From: Anisus vortex
Taxonomy: Eukaryota; Mollusca; Gastropoda; Planorbidae
Reading direction: 5' to 3'
NCBI GenBank assembly: GCA_949126835.1
Contig: OX421509.1
Span: forward strand, 6,994,411 to 7,058,410
DNA length: 64,000 nt
Numbering within the stretch: the stretch's first letter is position 1; each line of letters opens with the position of its first letter. The notes beneath the pieces were generated by a model. It was not told the origin of the DNA, searched no databases, and was given only the letters and a program-made list of their open reading frames with translations. Both the position numbers and the translations under genes were made by a program. Of the stretch, positions 33,500 through 44,800 are shown one piece after another.

Positions 33500-36400
33500 A
33501 TGCCACCTGAGGCACAATGGCTTGGACAACCCGCCCAGTATGGGAGCTGCCCTCACAGAAAGCAATTGCAACCTACTGTTAGTAATGACTGCAAAGAAAA
33601 AATAATGACTCAAAAGAAATCAAGGAATCAAGTTAACAGCGAGAATGGGGTTCTGAAGAACACCTCGCTCGGTATGGACATCCATGTGCGACAGGTGGAA
33701 CCAGACCGTCATCTGGCAACTGTCAGCACCCGCAAACCGCATAAAATAGCAACGTGGAATATCAGGACAATGTTGCAAAAGGGAAAATTGGAAAACATAA
33801 AAGCAGAAATGAAAAGACTCCATATTAATATATTTGGATTGTAAGAAGTAAGATGGAAGGGAGCTGGAATGTTTTCAACCGATGGCTATTCCATGATATA
33901 CTCTGGAGGGGAACAGCACCAAAAAGGGGTCGGCATCATTCTTGATCCCGAAACAGCGAAATCGGTAAAAAAAATTACTGGCCAGTGTCAGACAGAGTCA
34001 TAGCGACGTAGGTATTGTCCAAGCTTATGCTCCAACATCAGACTATGAAGACCAAGAAGTGGATAAATTCTACGAAGCTTTAGATAATGTCATGAAACAA
34101 CTAAAATCGCAGGATATCAAGATTGTAATGGGGGATTTTAATGCAAAGGTTGGCAAAGAGAAAATAGAAAACATCGTTGGTCCTTTTGCCCTGGGAGAGA
34201 TAAATAGCCGTGGTGAAAGATTAGTAGAATGGTGCAAAGAACATAACCTCTTCATATCAAATACATGGTTCCAGAACCACCCAAGAAGACGATGGACATG
34301 GAGTAGCCCAGGAGACAGAACAAGAAACCAAATCGACTACATATTGATTCAACACCGTTTCAGAAATGCTGTAAGATCATCAAAATCAATGCCAGGAGCA
34401 GACTGTGACAGTGATCATATCCCAGTCATATGTAATTTTAAACTAAAACTAAAACAACTCACAAAAAATCAAAAATTAAACCCAAACTTGAAACTAGCCT
34501 TCTAAAAAGATAATTTGAAAGAGAAGTTTACAATAGCTGTAAAAAATAAATTTGAAGCACTTGACAACTTATGCGAAGTGGAAGAGAGATGGCAGGAATT
34601 CAATAGATGCATTGAGGTGGCGATTGAAGAAAATTTACCAAAACAAAACAGAAAACAACACAAGAAATGGATCACGACAGAAATTCTAGAACTCATGGAA
34701 CATAGAAGACTGGCAAAAAAGGACGATAAGAAATATCAAGTACTAAATAAAGAAATAAAGAAATAATACAATGAAGCCAAAGAAAACTGGCTTAATGAAC
34801 AATGCGCAGAACTGGAAAACAGCAAGATTGAAAATAATAAGTTAGTACATGAGAAAATACGAGAAATATCTGGGAAAAGAAAAGGTACACAATCAAGCTG
34901 CATTAAATCAAAAGAAGGAAATATTCTGTTAGACAAAGAAGACATACTATGCAGATGGGCAGAATATATTGAGGAACTATTTGATGATGACAGGAAAGAA
35001 AAGCCAAGCTTAACCAAAAATATTGAAGGCCTTCCAATATTGAAAGACGAGGTTTAAAATGCTATAAAGAAAATGAAACATGGTAGGGCCCCAGGGCCGG
35101 ACAACATTCCAGTGGAAATATATGACGCAATGGGAGAAATAGGCATAAATGAAATAACTCAACTTGTTAACAAAATATATGATACTGGTAAGATCCCCTC
35201 TAGCTTAAGCAGATCAGTTTTCATCACAATACCCAAGAAACCTGGAGCAACAGAGTGTGAATCACACAGAACAATTAGCTTAATGAATCATGTCACAAAA
35301 ATACTCCTCAGAATAATCATGGAAAGAATAAGAAGTAAAATTCGTCCTGAAATTTCAGAAACCCAGTTTGGATTCGTTGAAGATAAAAGCACAATTATCT
35401 ATGTTAATTAAAAGATGCATTCAGATGCAAAAAGACCTGTATCTATGCTTTATAGATTATTCTAAGGCATTTGACAAAGTCAAACATCAAGATCTATTTA
35501 ATATATTACAAGATCTGGACATAGTAGGTAAAGACCTCAGAATAATAAGAAATCTATACTGGGAGCAAGAAGCTGCCTTAAGATATGAAGGGGAGTTAAG
35601 TGCATGCAAACCAATAAAGAGAGGAGTAAGACAGGGATGTGTTTTATCACCAGACCTCTTCAACATCTACAGTGAAATAATACTCCGGAATATCGAACAC
35701 CTAGATGGTATTAAAGTTGGAGGAAAGAATATAAATAATCTGAGATATGCAGACGACAAAGTACTAATAGCAGAATCAGAAAGTGCCCTGCAAACTAATC
35801 TAAATAAGGTGGTAGAAGAGAGCCGACTTAAAGGATTAACACTCAATCTCAGTAAGACCGAAGTAAAGGTAATCTCTAAGAAAACACAACCTCCAAGATG
35901 CTCTTTATCCATTGAAGGTGAAAACATCAAGCAAATCAGTTCTTTTCAGTATCTAGGCTATACAATAACACAGGAAGGCAAATGCAACAAAGAAATAAAG
36001 AGAAGAATCGCAATAGCTAAAAACAGCTTCATGAGCTTAAGCAGTATCATGAAAAACAGGAATATCAGAATATGTACCAAAATGCGCGTACTGAAGGGGT
36101 ATGTTTGGTCTGTTCTTCTATATGGATGTGAATGTTGGACTATTGATAATGAAACAAGGAAAAGATTGGAGGCAGTAGAAATGTGGTTTCTAAGAAGGAT
36201 GATGAGAATATCATGGACTGAAAAGAAATATAATGCAGAGGTGTTGAAAACAGCATGTACCTCAAGAGAACTCATTAGCACCATTAGGAATAGACAGATG
36301 AAATTTCTAGGACACATCTAGGAAAAATCGTATAGAAAGACTGGCTTTGTGTGGGAAAATATCTGGTAAGAGAGACAGAGGAAGACAAAGGCTAACATAT

Positions 36401-36527
36401 GTAGAAATCCTGAACGAATGGGCCACGAACAACAACATAAGTAATAATAACTTTCTGCAAAAAGCTAACAACAGGAAAGAATGGAGAGTCATGACCGCCG
36501 ATGTCTGTTCCAGACCTGGCACGTAAA
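33500..36527 (+). pseudogene. LINE ORF: APE endonuclease plus reverse transcriptase, broken
   Basis: Segments in order: KIATWNIRTMLQKGKLENIK (endonuclease start, about 33740); MGDFNAKVGKEKI (34128) and DSDHIPVICNF (endonuclease end); KKMKHGRAPGPDNIPVEI (35065); LCFIDYSKAFDKVKHQDLF; RGVRQGCVLSPDLFNIYSE; the catalytic YADD at 35746-35757; and VLLYGCECWTIDNETRKRLE near the C-terminus. Stops or frame changes occur near 33841, 33990, 34503, 34765, 35055, 35400 and 36320, so no full protein can be made. The order matches a single-ORF non-LTR element. Confidence 0.88.
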
Positions 36528-36545
36528 GAAGAAGAAGAATTTAAG

Positions 36546-36894
36546 ATACAAATTAATACGCAAGTTAAATTGTATTTTAAAGTCAATTGTCGTTGGCTGC
36601 ATTGCAAAAATTAAAAATACATAAATATAAGTCTTACCGAATTGGTTATACGCTGCTGCTCCGACGGGGCATTTAACTTTTTTTTTTTACTTGCCAAAGA
36701 TCGACAATTTGGCTAATTGTAAGTTGTTTAATAGAACAAAAGTATAACTATACGTTACATATGACACGGACAAATAATCAAAGTATAACTTCTATTATTA
36801 TATTTTATTGCAATTATTCTGGACATGGAGTGGGTTACCTAAATAAACCAGGAGAACCAATTTCTTAAAATAACTTAAAACATTTATGAAAATG
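36546..36894. other. Short spacer between LINE and Gypsy element
   Basis: AT-rich intron sequence of CTL-B; nothing recognised. Confidence 0.5.
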
Positions 36895-36898
36895 AAAG

Positions 36899-37497
36899 TG
36901 TTACGAGTAGATTTATTTCCATATTATATTGGTTTTGTTATTATTAACTAAAGTTAAAATGAAATAATCTTAAACCCGAAATGTTTCCGTGTTAGGAATA
37001 AAACATGCATATGTCTAGACACTACGTCATAGCGATAAAATACGTCATATGCACGAGGGTGGAATACCGTTTAGTTTAGTTCTAGTTTGGGCGCTAATGT
37101 GTGAGGACTGTTTTTGACCACTTTCTTAAAGATAGGATTACGACTTAACTCATTATAGAAGAATCTCAACTGATTAAGTTTTATTATATAATACTGGTAC
37201 ATGTATTCTGTGGTATTGTTATATTTTATCATCTCAACTTGTTGGAATAAAATTGTGTTCAATTTCAAACAGGATTGTGGATTTCCTATGTATTAAGGTA
37301 CAGTTTATCTAAATCACTTTATACACAAAAGATTCATATCGCGACGAGTCAAATAAACATCAAATCTAATTCAATAACATCAATATAAATTCTTATACAA
37401 CCTTGTGAGATCCAAGATGGATATGAATCAAAATAATATATAATAATACATTACTAAAAATATCATCTAACGTCAGTAGCTGATTTCGCACGTGACA
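36899..37497 (+). repeat. 5' LTR of the Gypsy element
   Basis: 599 bp, TG...CA ends, identical by eye to 43449-44047. AATAAA occurs at about 36998 and 37246 and could serve as poly(A) signal. The 65-residue antisense frame inside it exists in both LTRs and is not thought to be a gene. Confidence 0.95.
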
Positions 37498-37503
37498 AAA
37501 GAT

Positions 37504-37518
37504 TGGGGGCTCAAGTCC
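37504..37518 (+). other. Candidate tRNA primer-binding site
   Basis: TGGGGGCTCAAGTCC starts 6 bp after the 5' LTR. It begins with TGG as expected for pairing with a tRNA 3' CCA. I cannot name the tRNA. Confidence 0.5.
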
Positions 37519-37777
37519 TGGATCTAAAGTTTGTATGTATAAGAAATTAAGAATATACAACTGTTTTAGTGAAAACGATTTACAACAAATATTTATTCAA
37601 ATTCTGTCTACGTGGGAGGCACTGTCTGTGTTCGGACATACTGTTTTCAGCTTTGTACACAACCATCCTTAAAATTTATCTTCTACAAATTAACAGTGGT
37701 GTAAAAATATTTTAAAGGACTTTATAAAAGGTAAAGTTGAAATTTTTTATCTTCTATTTACGTCATTAATATAAAAT

Positions 37778-40700
37778 ATGGCGGAAGCTAATCTTACGTT
37801 GGAGCAATTGAATATTTTTGCTATCACGTCAGAACAGTTAACTAGCATGTCACTAACCCAGTTAAAAGAGATGGCAAACTCTCTGGGAATAGACATTACT
37901 GAAGTTACACCAGTATGGAGTAAATTGATTCAAGATATTAAGGACTGTTTGAAAAGACATGGTAGAATGCTTGAAGAAAATACTATGAATAATGAAGAAT
38001 CAGTGGTTCTCAATGTATCAGAAACCATGAAAACAGACATAAATAACCATGAATTTAAAATGAATGGAAATGAACTAAGTGCAGACATGAAATTCCAGTT
38101 AGAAATGAGGAAGTTAGAAATTCAAGTACAATTGGAAGGTAAAAGAATAGAAGTACAATTGAAAGAGAAAGAATTAGAAAAAGAAAGAATCGCTAGTAAT
38201 GAAAGGATTGAATTGGCAAAGTCTCGTTCATCAACTCATACGATTCAGGAAACAAATAATGTAGAACTATATAAGTTTAAAAAGCATGTCCCAAGCATGG
38301 AGAACATAGAGATTGATGAGTTCTTTATGGTCTTCGAAAGAAACTCGATCGATTATAAATTTCCTGAAGATAAGAAAGCCGTACTTTTACGTTCAGCTCT
38401 AACAAAAGGCAAGGCTCTAGATGTTGTATTGAATTTGACTCCAGAGGAATGCAATGATTATGAACTAATAAAGAGCAGAGTACTATTGAGTTATGTTCTA
38501 ACTCCAGAAAAGTATCGAAAGTTATATCGTGAGTACAAGAAGGAACCAGAAATTTCACATGTTGACTTCCTGAGATTAGAGAAAAAGTATTTTGATCGAT
38601 GGTTACGTTCTAAGAATGTGAATAAAGATTATGAGAAACTATATAATCTCATACTGATGGAGGATTTTACTGAGAAGATTCGCACTGATATAAAAGTTCA
38701 TTTGGCTGATCGTGGTATTGAAATAGCAGAACAAGCAGCAGTTAAAGCCGATGAATATGTCATTATTCACCCGCATAGCCATTATTTTCAAAATGACAGA
38801 ACAAGTTTGAGGACTCAAAACAGTAATACAGAGAGGAAGTTAAGATCGACAGAGGATAAAAGTAAACAAAAAGCCGATAAACAAGAGAATTCAAGTTTTG
38901 TACAAAAGAGAATTACCTGTACATTCTGTAAGAAAGATGGACATATAAAAGAAAATTGTTGGAGTCTACATAAAGAGAAAAGACCCATTAAAAACAAGAA
39001 CAACGTGGTTTTATCACACATCGCCGTACAAACTGAAACTCATAGAAATAAAACTGCCCACAAAAGAATTAAAGCTGAAAGAAAGACATCTGATGTTAGT
39101 CATGAAGAGATGGCGAAACACGCATGTCCAAGTTGCTCAAAGTCGGAAAAAGTCTTTGAAATGAAGACCGAGGCTATTGAACATTCTAGTTTCAACTCCA
39201 AAGGGAGTGTGACAGATGAACAATCAGTAAATAAAACGTTTACTTATGGAGGCAGTAGTGTAGCAAGAAACTCAGTAGGCAGAGAACTACCCGAGTGCAT
39301 GCTATCGGATGTTAGCGAGGGCTATGTGTCACCTATAGATAATCAAGCTAGAGAACGGAAGATTAAAATTCTACGTGACTCCGGTGCTGATATATCTCTA
39401 CTGTTGAAGAATACTGTACCAACGTCGAAATTGACTCATACAGGCCAGTATGCCTTGATCAGTACTATGGCTGGAACACTTACGGCACCGTTACATCGTA
39501 TACAGTTGAAGAGTAATTACTTCACTGGATCTGTTATTGTTGGGATAGTGAAGAAATTTCCCTACAGAGGCATTTCATTACTTTTAGGAAGTGACATTGC
39601 CAAAAATCAGGTACATCCTGTACTTAAAGAAACCAAAGACTCTGTTCAGTGTAGGAATACTGAAAATTCAGTATGTGTTATCACCAGAGCTATGGAGAAA
39701 CAGCAGATGACTAATGAATCGACAAAGAAACCAGAACCAACACCAGAGATTGACTTACAAGCAACCTTCATGGCGGATGTTCTAGGTGGTCACTCAAGTC
39801 ATACTGATCAAAATAATTTGTCGCCTAGACAACTACTCATTCTTGCTCAGGGCAAAGATCCAGAGATCGGGAAGCTAAAAGAGGAAGCAAAGAATGAAGG
39901 AGAATTAGAAACAATGGCCGCAGGTTATTACATGAGGGACGAGTTGTTGATGAGGAAATGGAGAGGGAAAGAAAACGACGATGAAACATGCAGCGAAGTA
40001 CATCAAATCGTGGTACCCAATGTATACCGCAAGGACATACTACATATGGCCCATGATTCACCGTATGCTGGTCACCTAGGGATACAGAAAACCTTCGACA
40101 GGATTCTTCCATATTTCTTCTGGCCTGGCCTACGTCGTCACGTCACATCGTTTTGCAGATCATGTCATGTCTGCCAGATGGTCGGCAAGCCGAATCAGAC
40201 CATTCCGGTAGCTCCTCTACGACCCATACCAGCATTCTCAGAACCCTTCAGTCACATCATTATAGACTGCGTCGGTCCGTTGCCTAAAACTAAGGCTGGC
40301 CACCAGTATCTGTTCACTATAATGTGTTCGGCAACGAGATTTCCAGAGGCTATTCCTCTACGTAGCATCAATGCCGACAAAATATCTGATGCACTTATCG
40401 GATTCTTCACCCGATATGGTCTTCCGAAAACCGTGCAGTCAGATCAAGGTTCAAATTTCACATCGAAGTTATTTCGTCAAGTCTTAGAACGGCTGGGTAT
40501 TCGTCATGCAGTATCGAGTGCATATCATCCACAGAGTCAGGGCGCACTGGAACGATACCACCAAACATTGAAGAATATGCTCCGTACTTTCTGTTTCGAG
40601 CATAACGACGACTGGGATCGTGGTATTCCCTTCGCACTCTTCGCAACCAGAGAGGCTGTACAAGAATCTCTTGGTTTCAGTCCCTTTGAACTGGTATTCG

Positions 40701-42592
40701 GACACACAGTTCGTGGACCACTAAAGCTGTTACAAGAGACATGGTTGTCATCCACTGAAGACACTGGTCTACTGACATACGTGGAAAATTTTAAAAATAG
40801 ACTGTATAATGCATTAAAAGTTGTCAGATCTAATCTTTTGCAGGCACAAGACAGGATGAAGGTCTATTATGACGTCAACGCAAGAACCCGTATCTTCCAA
40901 CCTGGTGATAAAGTTCTCATGCTGACGCCACTGTCTGGTCAACCCCTGAGTGCCAAGTTTACAGGACCCTATGAGGTTATGGCTAAGCTTAGTGAGGTTA
41001 ACTATCTTGTAAAGACCCCTGATAGACGGAAATCGCAACGAGTGTGCCATATCAATATGTTGAAACCATACATTACCAGAGAAGAACAAAATGTTGTTGC
41101 CTCGGTAAACACTGTTATTAAAGTCGGGAATAATTCACCCGAAATTGAGCGTGAAGTGGCAGAAAGCAAACTGCAAAATACAAAGGCTCTGAAAAACCTA
41201 AATGAAAAATTGGCACATTTACCTGATTGCGAACAATCCGCTATCAAAGGTCTAATTAATGAAAATATCCATTTATTTGGAGATGTACCTAGTAGAACTA
41301 GTGTAGTTAAGCATGATGTTATTTTAAATGAAAATACTAAAGCTATTAAACAACATCCATACAGGTCAAATCCTATCCAGTTAGAATGCATCCGTAAAGA
41401 GGTTCGCTACATGCTTGACAATGACATTATTACACCTAGTAGTAGTGACTGGTCTTCCCCTTGCGTATTGGTACCTAAAGCCGATGCATCCATGAGGTTT
41501 TGTGTGGACTACGGTAAGGTAAACAAAGTGACAAAAACTGATTCCTATCCAATACCAAGAATCGACGATCTAATAGATCAAGTGAGTAATGCTAAGTTTG
41601 TGACGAAAATTGACCTATTGACGGCGTATTTTCAGATTCCACTGACGGAGAGGGCTCAGGAGATATCATCGTTTGTAACCCCTGACGGACTGTACAAATT
41701 TAAGGTCATGCCCTTTGGTATGGTTAATGCACCCTCTACTTTTCAACGGTTAATAAATACCATTACTCAGGACATTCCTAAATGTCATGCATACCTCGAT
41801 GATATTGTTGTCTTTAGTGACGATTTTAAATCTCATTTAGATCAACTACATTTGTTATTTACGAAATTGACTCATTCTAATCTCACCATTAACTTGACTA
41901 AGAGTCAGTTCTGCCATGCAACCATCGAGTATCTAGGTCACATGGTGGGAAATGGTTTGGTAAAACCATTAAATGCAAAGGTTAAGGCTGTTCGTGAGTT
42001 CCCTGTTCCTGAAACCTGTAAACAACTCCGTAGTTTTCTCGGGATGGCGGGGTACTACCGTCGGTTCTGTCAAAATTTCTCAACCATTGCATGTCCATTA
42101 ACAAATCTATTAAAGAAGAATTGCACTTTCAAATGGTCTAATGAATGCCACCAGGCCTTTGAGAAATTAAAAGATGTTCTTTCTGAGGCACCTGTATTAG
42201 TAACACCCAATTACAGTAAACCCTTTAAAATTACCGTTGACGCGTGTGATACAGGGATGGGAGCGGTCATTTCTCAGGAGGGTGATGATTCATTGGAACA
42301 CCCGATTCGTTTTTACTCTCAAAAATTTGATAAGCATCAAAGAAACTATAGTGTGATAGAAAAGGAACTTTTAGGATTAATCCTGGCATTGAAACATTTT
42401 GATTTTTATATTAATGGTTCTCCATATCCAATTGATATTTTAACTGATCATAACCCTTTAGTTTTCCTTTCCAGGGTTAAACAGAATCAAAGAATTATTC
42501 GCTGGAGCTTATTTCTCCAAGCATATAATTTAAATGTGGTATATTTACCAGGTAAACAAAATGTGGTCGCTGACACGTTGTCGCGCATGTAA
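37778..42592 (+). CDS. Gag-Pol polyprotein, order Gag-PR-IN-RT-RNaseH
   Basis: One 1604-residue frame. Gag, with a coiled-coil-like charged stretch at about 100-150, ends in a CCHC zinc knuckle CTFCKKDGHIKENC (381-394). Protease has the DSG active site (534-536). Integrase follows: the zinc region spans H756/H766 to C796/C799, and the catalytic residues D830, D889 and E925 keep exact D35E spacing, with a GPY/F module (FTGPYEV) near 1065. Reverse transcriptase comes after integrase, with YLDD at 1339-1342, then RNase H (VDACDTGMGAV, D1488), ending DTLSRM. Most Ty3/Gypsy elements put integrase last. Gag and Pol are fused with no frameshift or stop. Confidence 0.96.
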   Translation: MAEANLTLEQLNIFAITSEQLTSMSLTQLKEMANSLGIDITEVTPVWSKLIQDIKDCLKRHGRMLEENTMNNEESVVLNVSETMKTDINNHEFKMNGNELSADMKFQLEMRKLEIQVQLEGKRIEVQLKEKELEKERIASNERIELAKSRSSTHTIQETNNVELYKFKKHVPSMENIEIDEFFMVFERNSIDYKFPEDKKAVLLRSALTKGKALDVVLNLTPEECNDYELIKSRVLLSYVLTPEKYRKLYREYKKEPEISHVDFLRLEKKYFDRWLRSKNVNKDYEKLYNLILMEDFTEKIRTDIKVHLADRGIEIAEQAAVKADEYVIIHPHSHYFQNDRTSLRTQNSNTERKLRSTEDKSKQKADKQENSSFVQKRITCTFCKKDGHIKENCWSLHKEKRPIKNKNNVVLSHIAVQTETHRNKTAHKRIKAERKTSDVSHEEMAKHACPSCSKSEKVFEMKTEAIEHSSFNSKGSVTDEQSVNKTFTYGGSSVARNSVGRELPECMLSDVSEGYVSPIDNQARERKIKILRDSGADISLLLKNTVPTSKLTHTGQYALISTMAGTLTAPLHRIQLKSNYFTGSVIVGIVKKFPYRGISLLLGSDIAKNQVHPVLKETKDSVQCRNTENSVCVITRAMEKQQMTNESTKKPEPTPEIDLQATFMADVLGGHSSHTDQNNLSPRQLLILAQGKDPEIGKLKEEAKNEGELETMAAGYYMRDELLMRKWRGKENDDETCSEVHQIVVPNVYRKDILHMAHDSPYAGHLGIQKTFDRILPYFFWPGLRRHVTSFCRSCHVCQMVGKPNQTIPVAPLRPIPAFSEPFSHIIIDCVGPLPKTKAGHQYLFTIMCSATRFPEAIPLRSINADKISDALIGFFTRYGLPKTVQSDQGSNFTSKLFRQVLERLGIRHAVSSAYHPQSQGALERYHQTLKNMLRTFCFEHNDDWDRGIPFALFATREAVQESLGFSPFELVFGHTVRGPLKLLQETWLSSTEDTGLLTYVENFKNRLYNALKVVRSNLLQAQDRMKVYYDVNARTRIFQPGDKVLMLTPLSGQPLSAKFTGPYEVMAKLSEVNYLVKTPDRRKSQRVCHINMLKPYITREEQNVVASVNTVIKVGNNSPEIEREVAESKLQNTKALKNLNEKLAHLPDCEQSAIKGLINENIHLFGDVPSRTSVVKHDVILNENTKAIKQHPYRSNPIQLECIRKEVRYMLDNDIITPSSSDWSSPCVLVPKADASMRFCVDYGKVNKVTKTDSYPIPRIDDLIDQVSNAKFVTKIDLLTAYFQIPLTERAQEISSFVTPDGLYKFKVMPFGMVNAPSTFQRLINTITQDIPKCHAYLDDIVVFSDDFKSHLDQLHLLFTKLTHSNLTINLTKSQFCHATIEYLGHMVGNGLVKPLNAKVKAVREFPVPETCKQLRSFLGMAGYYRRFCQNFSTIACPLTNLLKKNCTFKWSNECHQAFEKLKDVLSEAPVLVTPNYSKPFKITVDACDTGMGAVISQEGDDSLEHPIRFYSQKFDKHQRNYSVIEKELLGLILALKHFDFYINGSPYPIDILTDHNPLVFLSRVKQNQRIIRWSLFLQAYNLNVVYLPGKQNVVADTLSRM

Positions 42593-43435
42593 CTGGTAAA
42601 CCAGAAGATGAAAGTCAGTTTCTCATTAAATGTTTTCTTTTATGTCATTCATTGTATTGATTAACATTTATATTATTGTAAATATGACAATAAATAAACT
42701 ATGTTTTGAAATATTGCAATATGAAACATTACAGAACAAAACTTCAAATTCTACTAGAAACAATCATACGTTGTAAGGTAAAAGGTAACTATTGCATACA
42801 TCAGTTGCACACACACCGGTATTTAACTTGAATACATCCACACTTGTGTTTGTTCAATTGATTATTGATGTGTTTTGCAAATTGTTTGTTTCTATGTCGT
42901 CATGTTATAATTTGGCTGTCTTATTTTATGCTATGTAAAAGCTAAATCAGCTGAGATTATCACATTTTTAAATATTCTTGATGTCATAATTGAGACATCA
43001 TAATAATAATATAATAACTGAAAATCATTAGTTAATGATACAGTGATCGGTTATAAATAAATTAAACTTTCTAAAGAATTATCTATCAATTATTAATCGG
43101 TTCCACTTATTTGGGTAATTCATATCAATTCTATGGGATTGGTTATTGGTGGTAATAGTTTTATGGTCAACGTTGTACACACAATAATCATAATTGTAAA
43201 TATTAATTGATAAATAAATGTTTAATTAATAATCATTGTTAACATCATGTGATAAGGGATTCCATAATAGCGACTTTGTTATTAAGGGGATATGTAATAT
43301 ATGGTTCATTTTAATCTTTAAAAGATTGTCCAATAGTCAATTAAATCTTACGAAAAGTTTGGGAATTCGGTTCATTTTATGGGTACTCTACAAAGAATTC
43401 CATACTTAACGCTGTCTGTAATTCCTTTGTGTCTT

Positions 43436-43448
43436 AAGGGGGGGCGAG
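43436..43448 (+). other. Polypurine tract
   Basis: AAGGGGGGGCGAG directly precedes the 3' LTR and fits the primer for plus-strand DNA synthesis. Confidence 0.75.
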
Positions 43449-44047
43449 TGTTACGAGTAGATTTATTTCCATATTATATTGGTTTTGTTATTATTAACTA
43501 AAGTTAAAATGAAATAATCTTAAACCCGAAATGTTTCCGTGTTAGGAATAAAACATGCATATGTCTAGACACTACGTCATAGCGATAAAATACGTCATAT
43601 GCACGAGGGTGGAATACCGTTTAGTTTAGTTCTAGTTTGGGCGCTAATGTGTGAGGACTGTTTTTGACCACTTTCTTAAAGATAGGATTACGACTTAACT
43701 CATTATAGAAGAATCTCAACTGATTAAGTTTTATTATATAATACTGGTACATGTATTCTGTGGTATTGTTATATTTTATCATCTCAACTTGTTGGAATAA
43801 AATTGTGTTCAATTTCAAACAGGATTGTGGATTTCCTATGTATTAAGGTACAGTTTATCTAAATCACTTTATACACAAAAGATTCATATCGCGACGAGTC
43901 AAATAAACATCAAATCTAATTCAATAACATCAATATAAATTCTTATACAACCTTGTGAGATCCAAGATGGATATGAATCAAAATAATATATAATAATACA
44001 TTACTAAAAATATCATCTAACGTCAGTAGCTGATTTCGCACGTGACA
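43449..44047 (+). repeat. 3' LTR of the Gypsy element
   Basis: 599 bp, identical by eye to the 5' LTR. Its promoter and poly(A) signals lie just upstream of a CTL-B exon on the same strand and could influence that transcript. Confidence 0.95.
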
Positions 44048-44208
44048 AAAGTCAGGGCTCAAAACACGTATAAGCGTAAAATACAATTATCTTCTTTTTT
44101 GAAAGAACGTCTGTAATATATATGTGCCAATTCTTTTGAAATTCCAAAAAAAACAACATTTCAATTCAAATTATTACTTTTTTTTCCCCACATTTTTCAA
44201 TCTTGTAG

Positions 44209-44388
44209 CCATGTCTTCTCACCTTTACACGTTGAAAACTGTGGACAAACTGAGACTGTTACAGAATTACTTCGGTTCCTTAGATTTATGGGTCGGCCTG
44301 GATGATATGGAAACGGAGGGAACCTTCAGGTGGGTCGACGATAACACTGTCTGTGACGCAGCTCTGGTCAAGCAAATTTTCGACACAG
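44209..44388 (+). CDS. CTL-B exon: core of the C-type lectin domain
   Basis: A 180-nt phase 1-1 exon lies between TTTTTCAATCTTGTAG and CAG|GTAATA. It reads SSHLYTLKTVDKLRLLQNYF, LWVGLDDMETEGTFRWVDDN and CDAALVKQIFDT, with all core landmarks. 46 of 59 residues match CTL-A at 7318, the best conserved exon of the pair. It joins to 49555 as G plus CT (Ala), giving DTAQPDS. Confidence 0.9.
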
Positions 44389-44424
44389 GTAATAATGAAG
44401 TATTCACCTAGTGCACAGAATTTC

Positions 44425-44800
44425 TAATTCAATGTCAACAGCCTAGAAATGATCCTGCTTTAGCACTTATTTTTTGGTGTGGAAGTGACTTGAATTGCCT
44501 TTTTGGGAGTCTTCCGCGTGTAAAGAAAAAAGGCTCTGCGTGTCAAGTTTGACGCGCGTGTCGTAGGTTGACAACTCCTGCTCTTGGGGTTTGATGGCAA
44601 CGTTAAGTGCACACTTTATTATTTTTTTATTTTTTTAAATTTCATTTAATTCAAAAGACGATTTTGTACATTGCCTCTACAACGGGGTTGGCAACCTTTT
44701 GGACACAATGTGCCAAACTATGATTTCTAAATCATTCAGCATGCCAACAGCCTAACATTCAATCTGCTATATTACACTGTTTTTTTTATAATTATTTTTA
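44425..44800. repeat. Remnants of hAT-type MITEs
   Basis: GGGGTTGGCAACCTTTTGGAC (44692) and GTTGACAACTCCTG (44567) resemble ends of the element at 25434, and the body words (AACAGCCTA, GGGAGTCTTCCG) recur near 54884-55010. The ends are too worn to place. 44800-45098 has no gene. Confidence 0.4.

Larger units (their letters stand above)
29585..36537 (+). mobile_element. Full-length LINE, interrupted by a hAT
   Basis: The flanking duplication aatttaag occurs at 29577-29584 and 36538-36545. The 5' UTR begins TGGGTGGCGGGATAGGGTAA and resumes after the hAT at 33442. The 3' end is an AAGAAG tail. Removing the hAT and its duplication leaves about 3.26 kb, a usual size for a single-ORF element with APE endonuclease and reverse transcriptase, such as RTE-like clades. 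Clade assignment is inference. Confidence 0.85.
36899..44047 (+). mobile_element. Complete Ty3/Gypsy LTR retrotransposon, Gmr1-like domain order
   Basis: Two 599-bp LTRs (36899-37497 and 43449-44047) begin TGTTACGAG and end CGTGACA. I compared them line by line and found no difference. The 4-bp duplication aaag flanks both sides (36895-36898, 44048-44051). Between them is one 1604-codon frame. The 3' region 42593-43435 is non-coding, with no envelope-like frame. Identical LTRs and an intact ORF indicate a very recent insertion. It lies in the CTL-B intron, its right end 161 bp before exon 44209. Confidence 0.96.

Noticed and set aside
37071..37268. 65-residue minus-strand frame, also at 43621-43818
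   Set aside because: It lies in both LTRs of the Gypsy element and is antisense to them; its identity reflects LTR identity, not selection.
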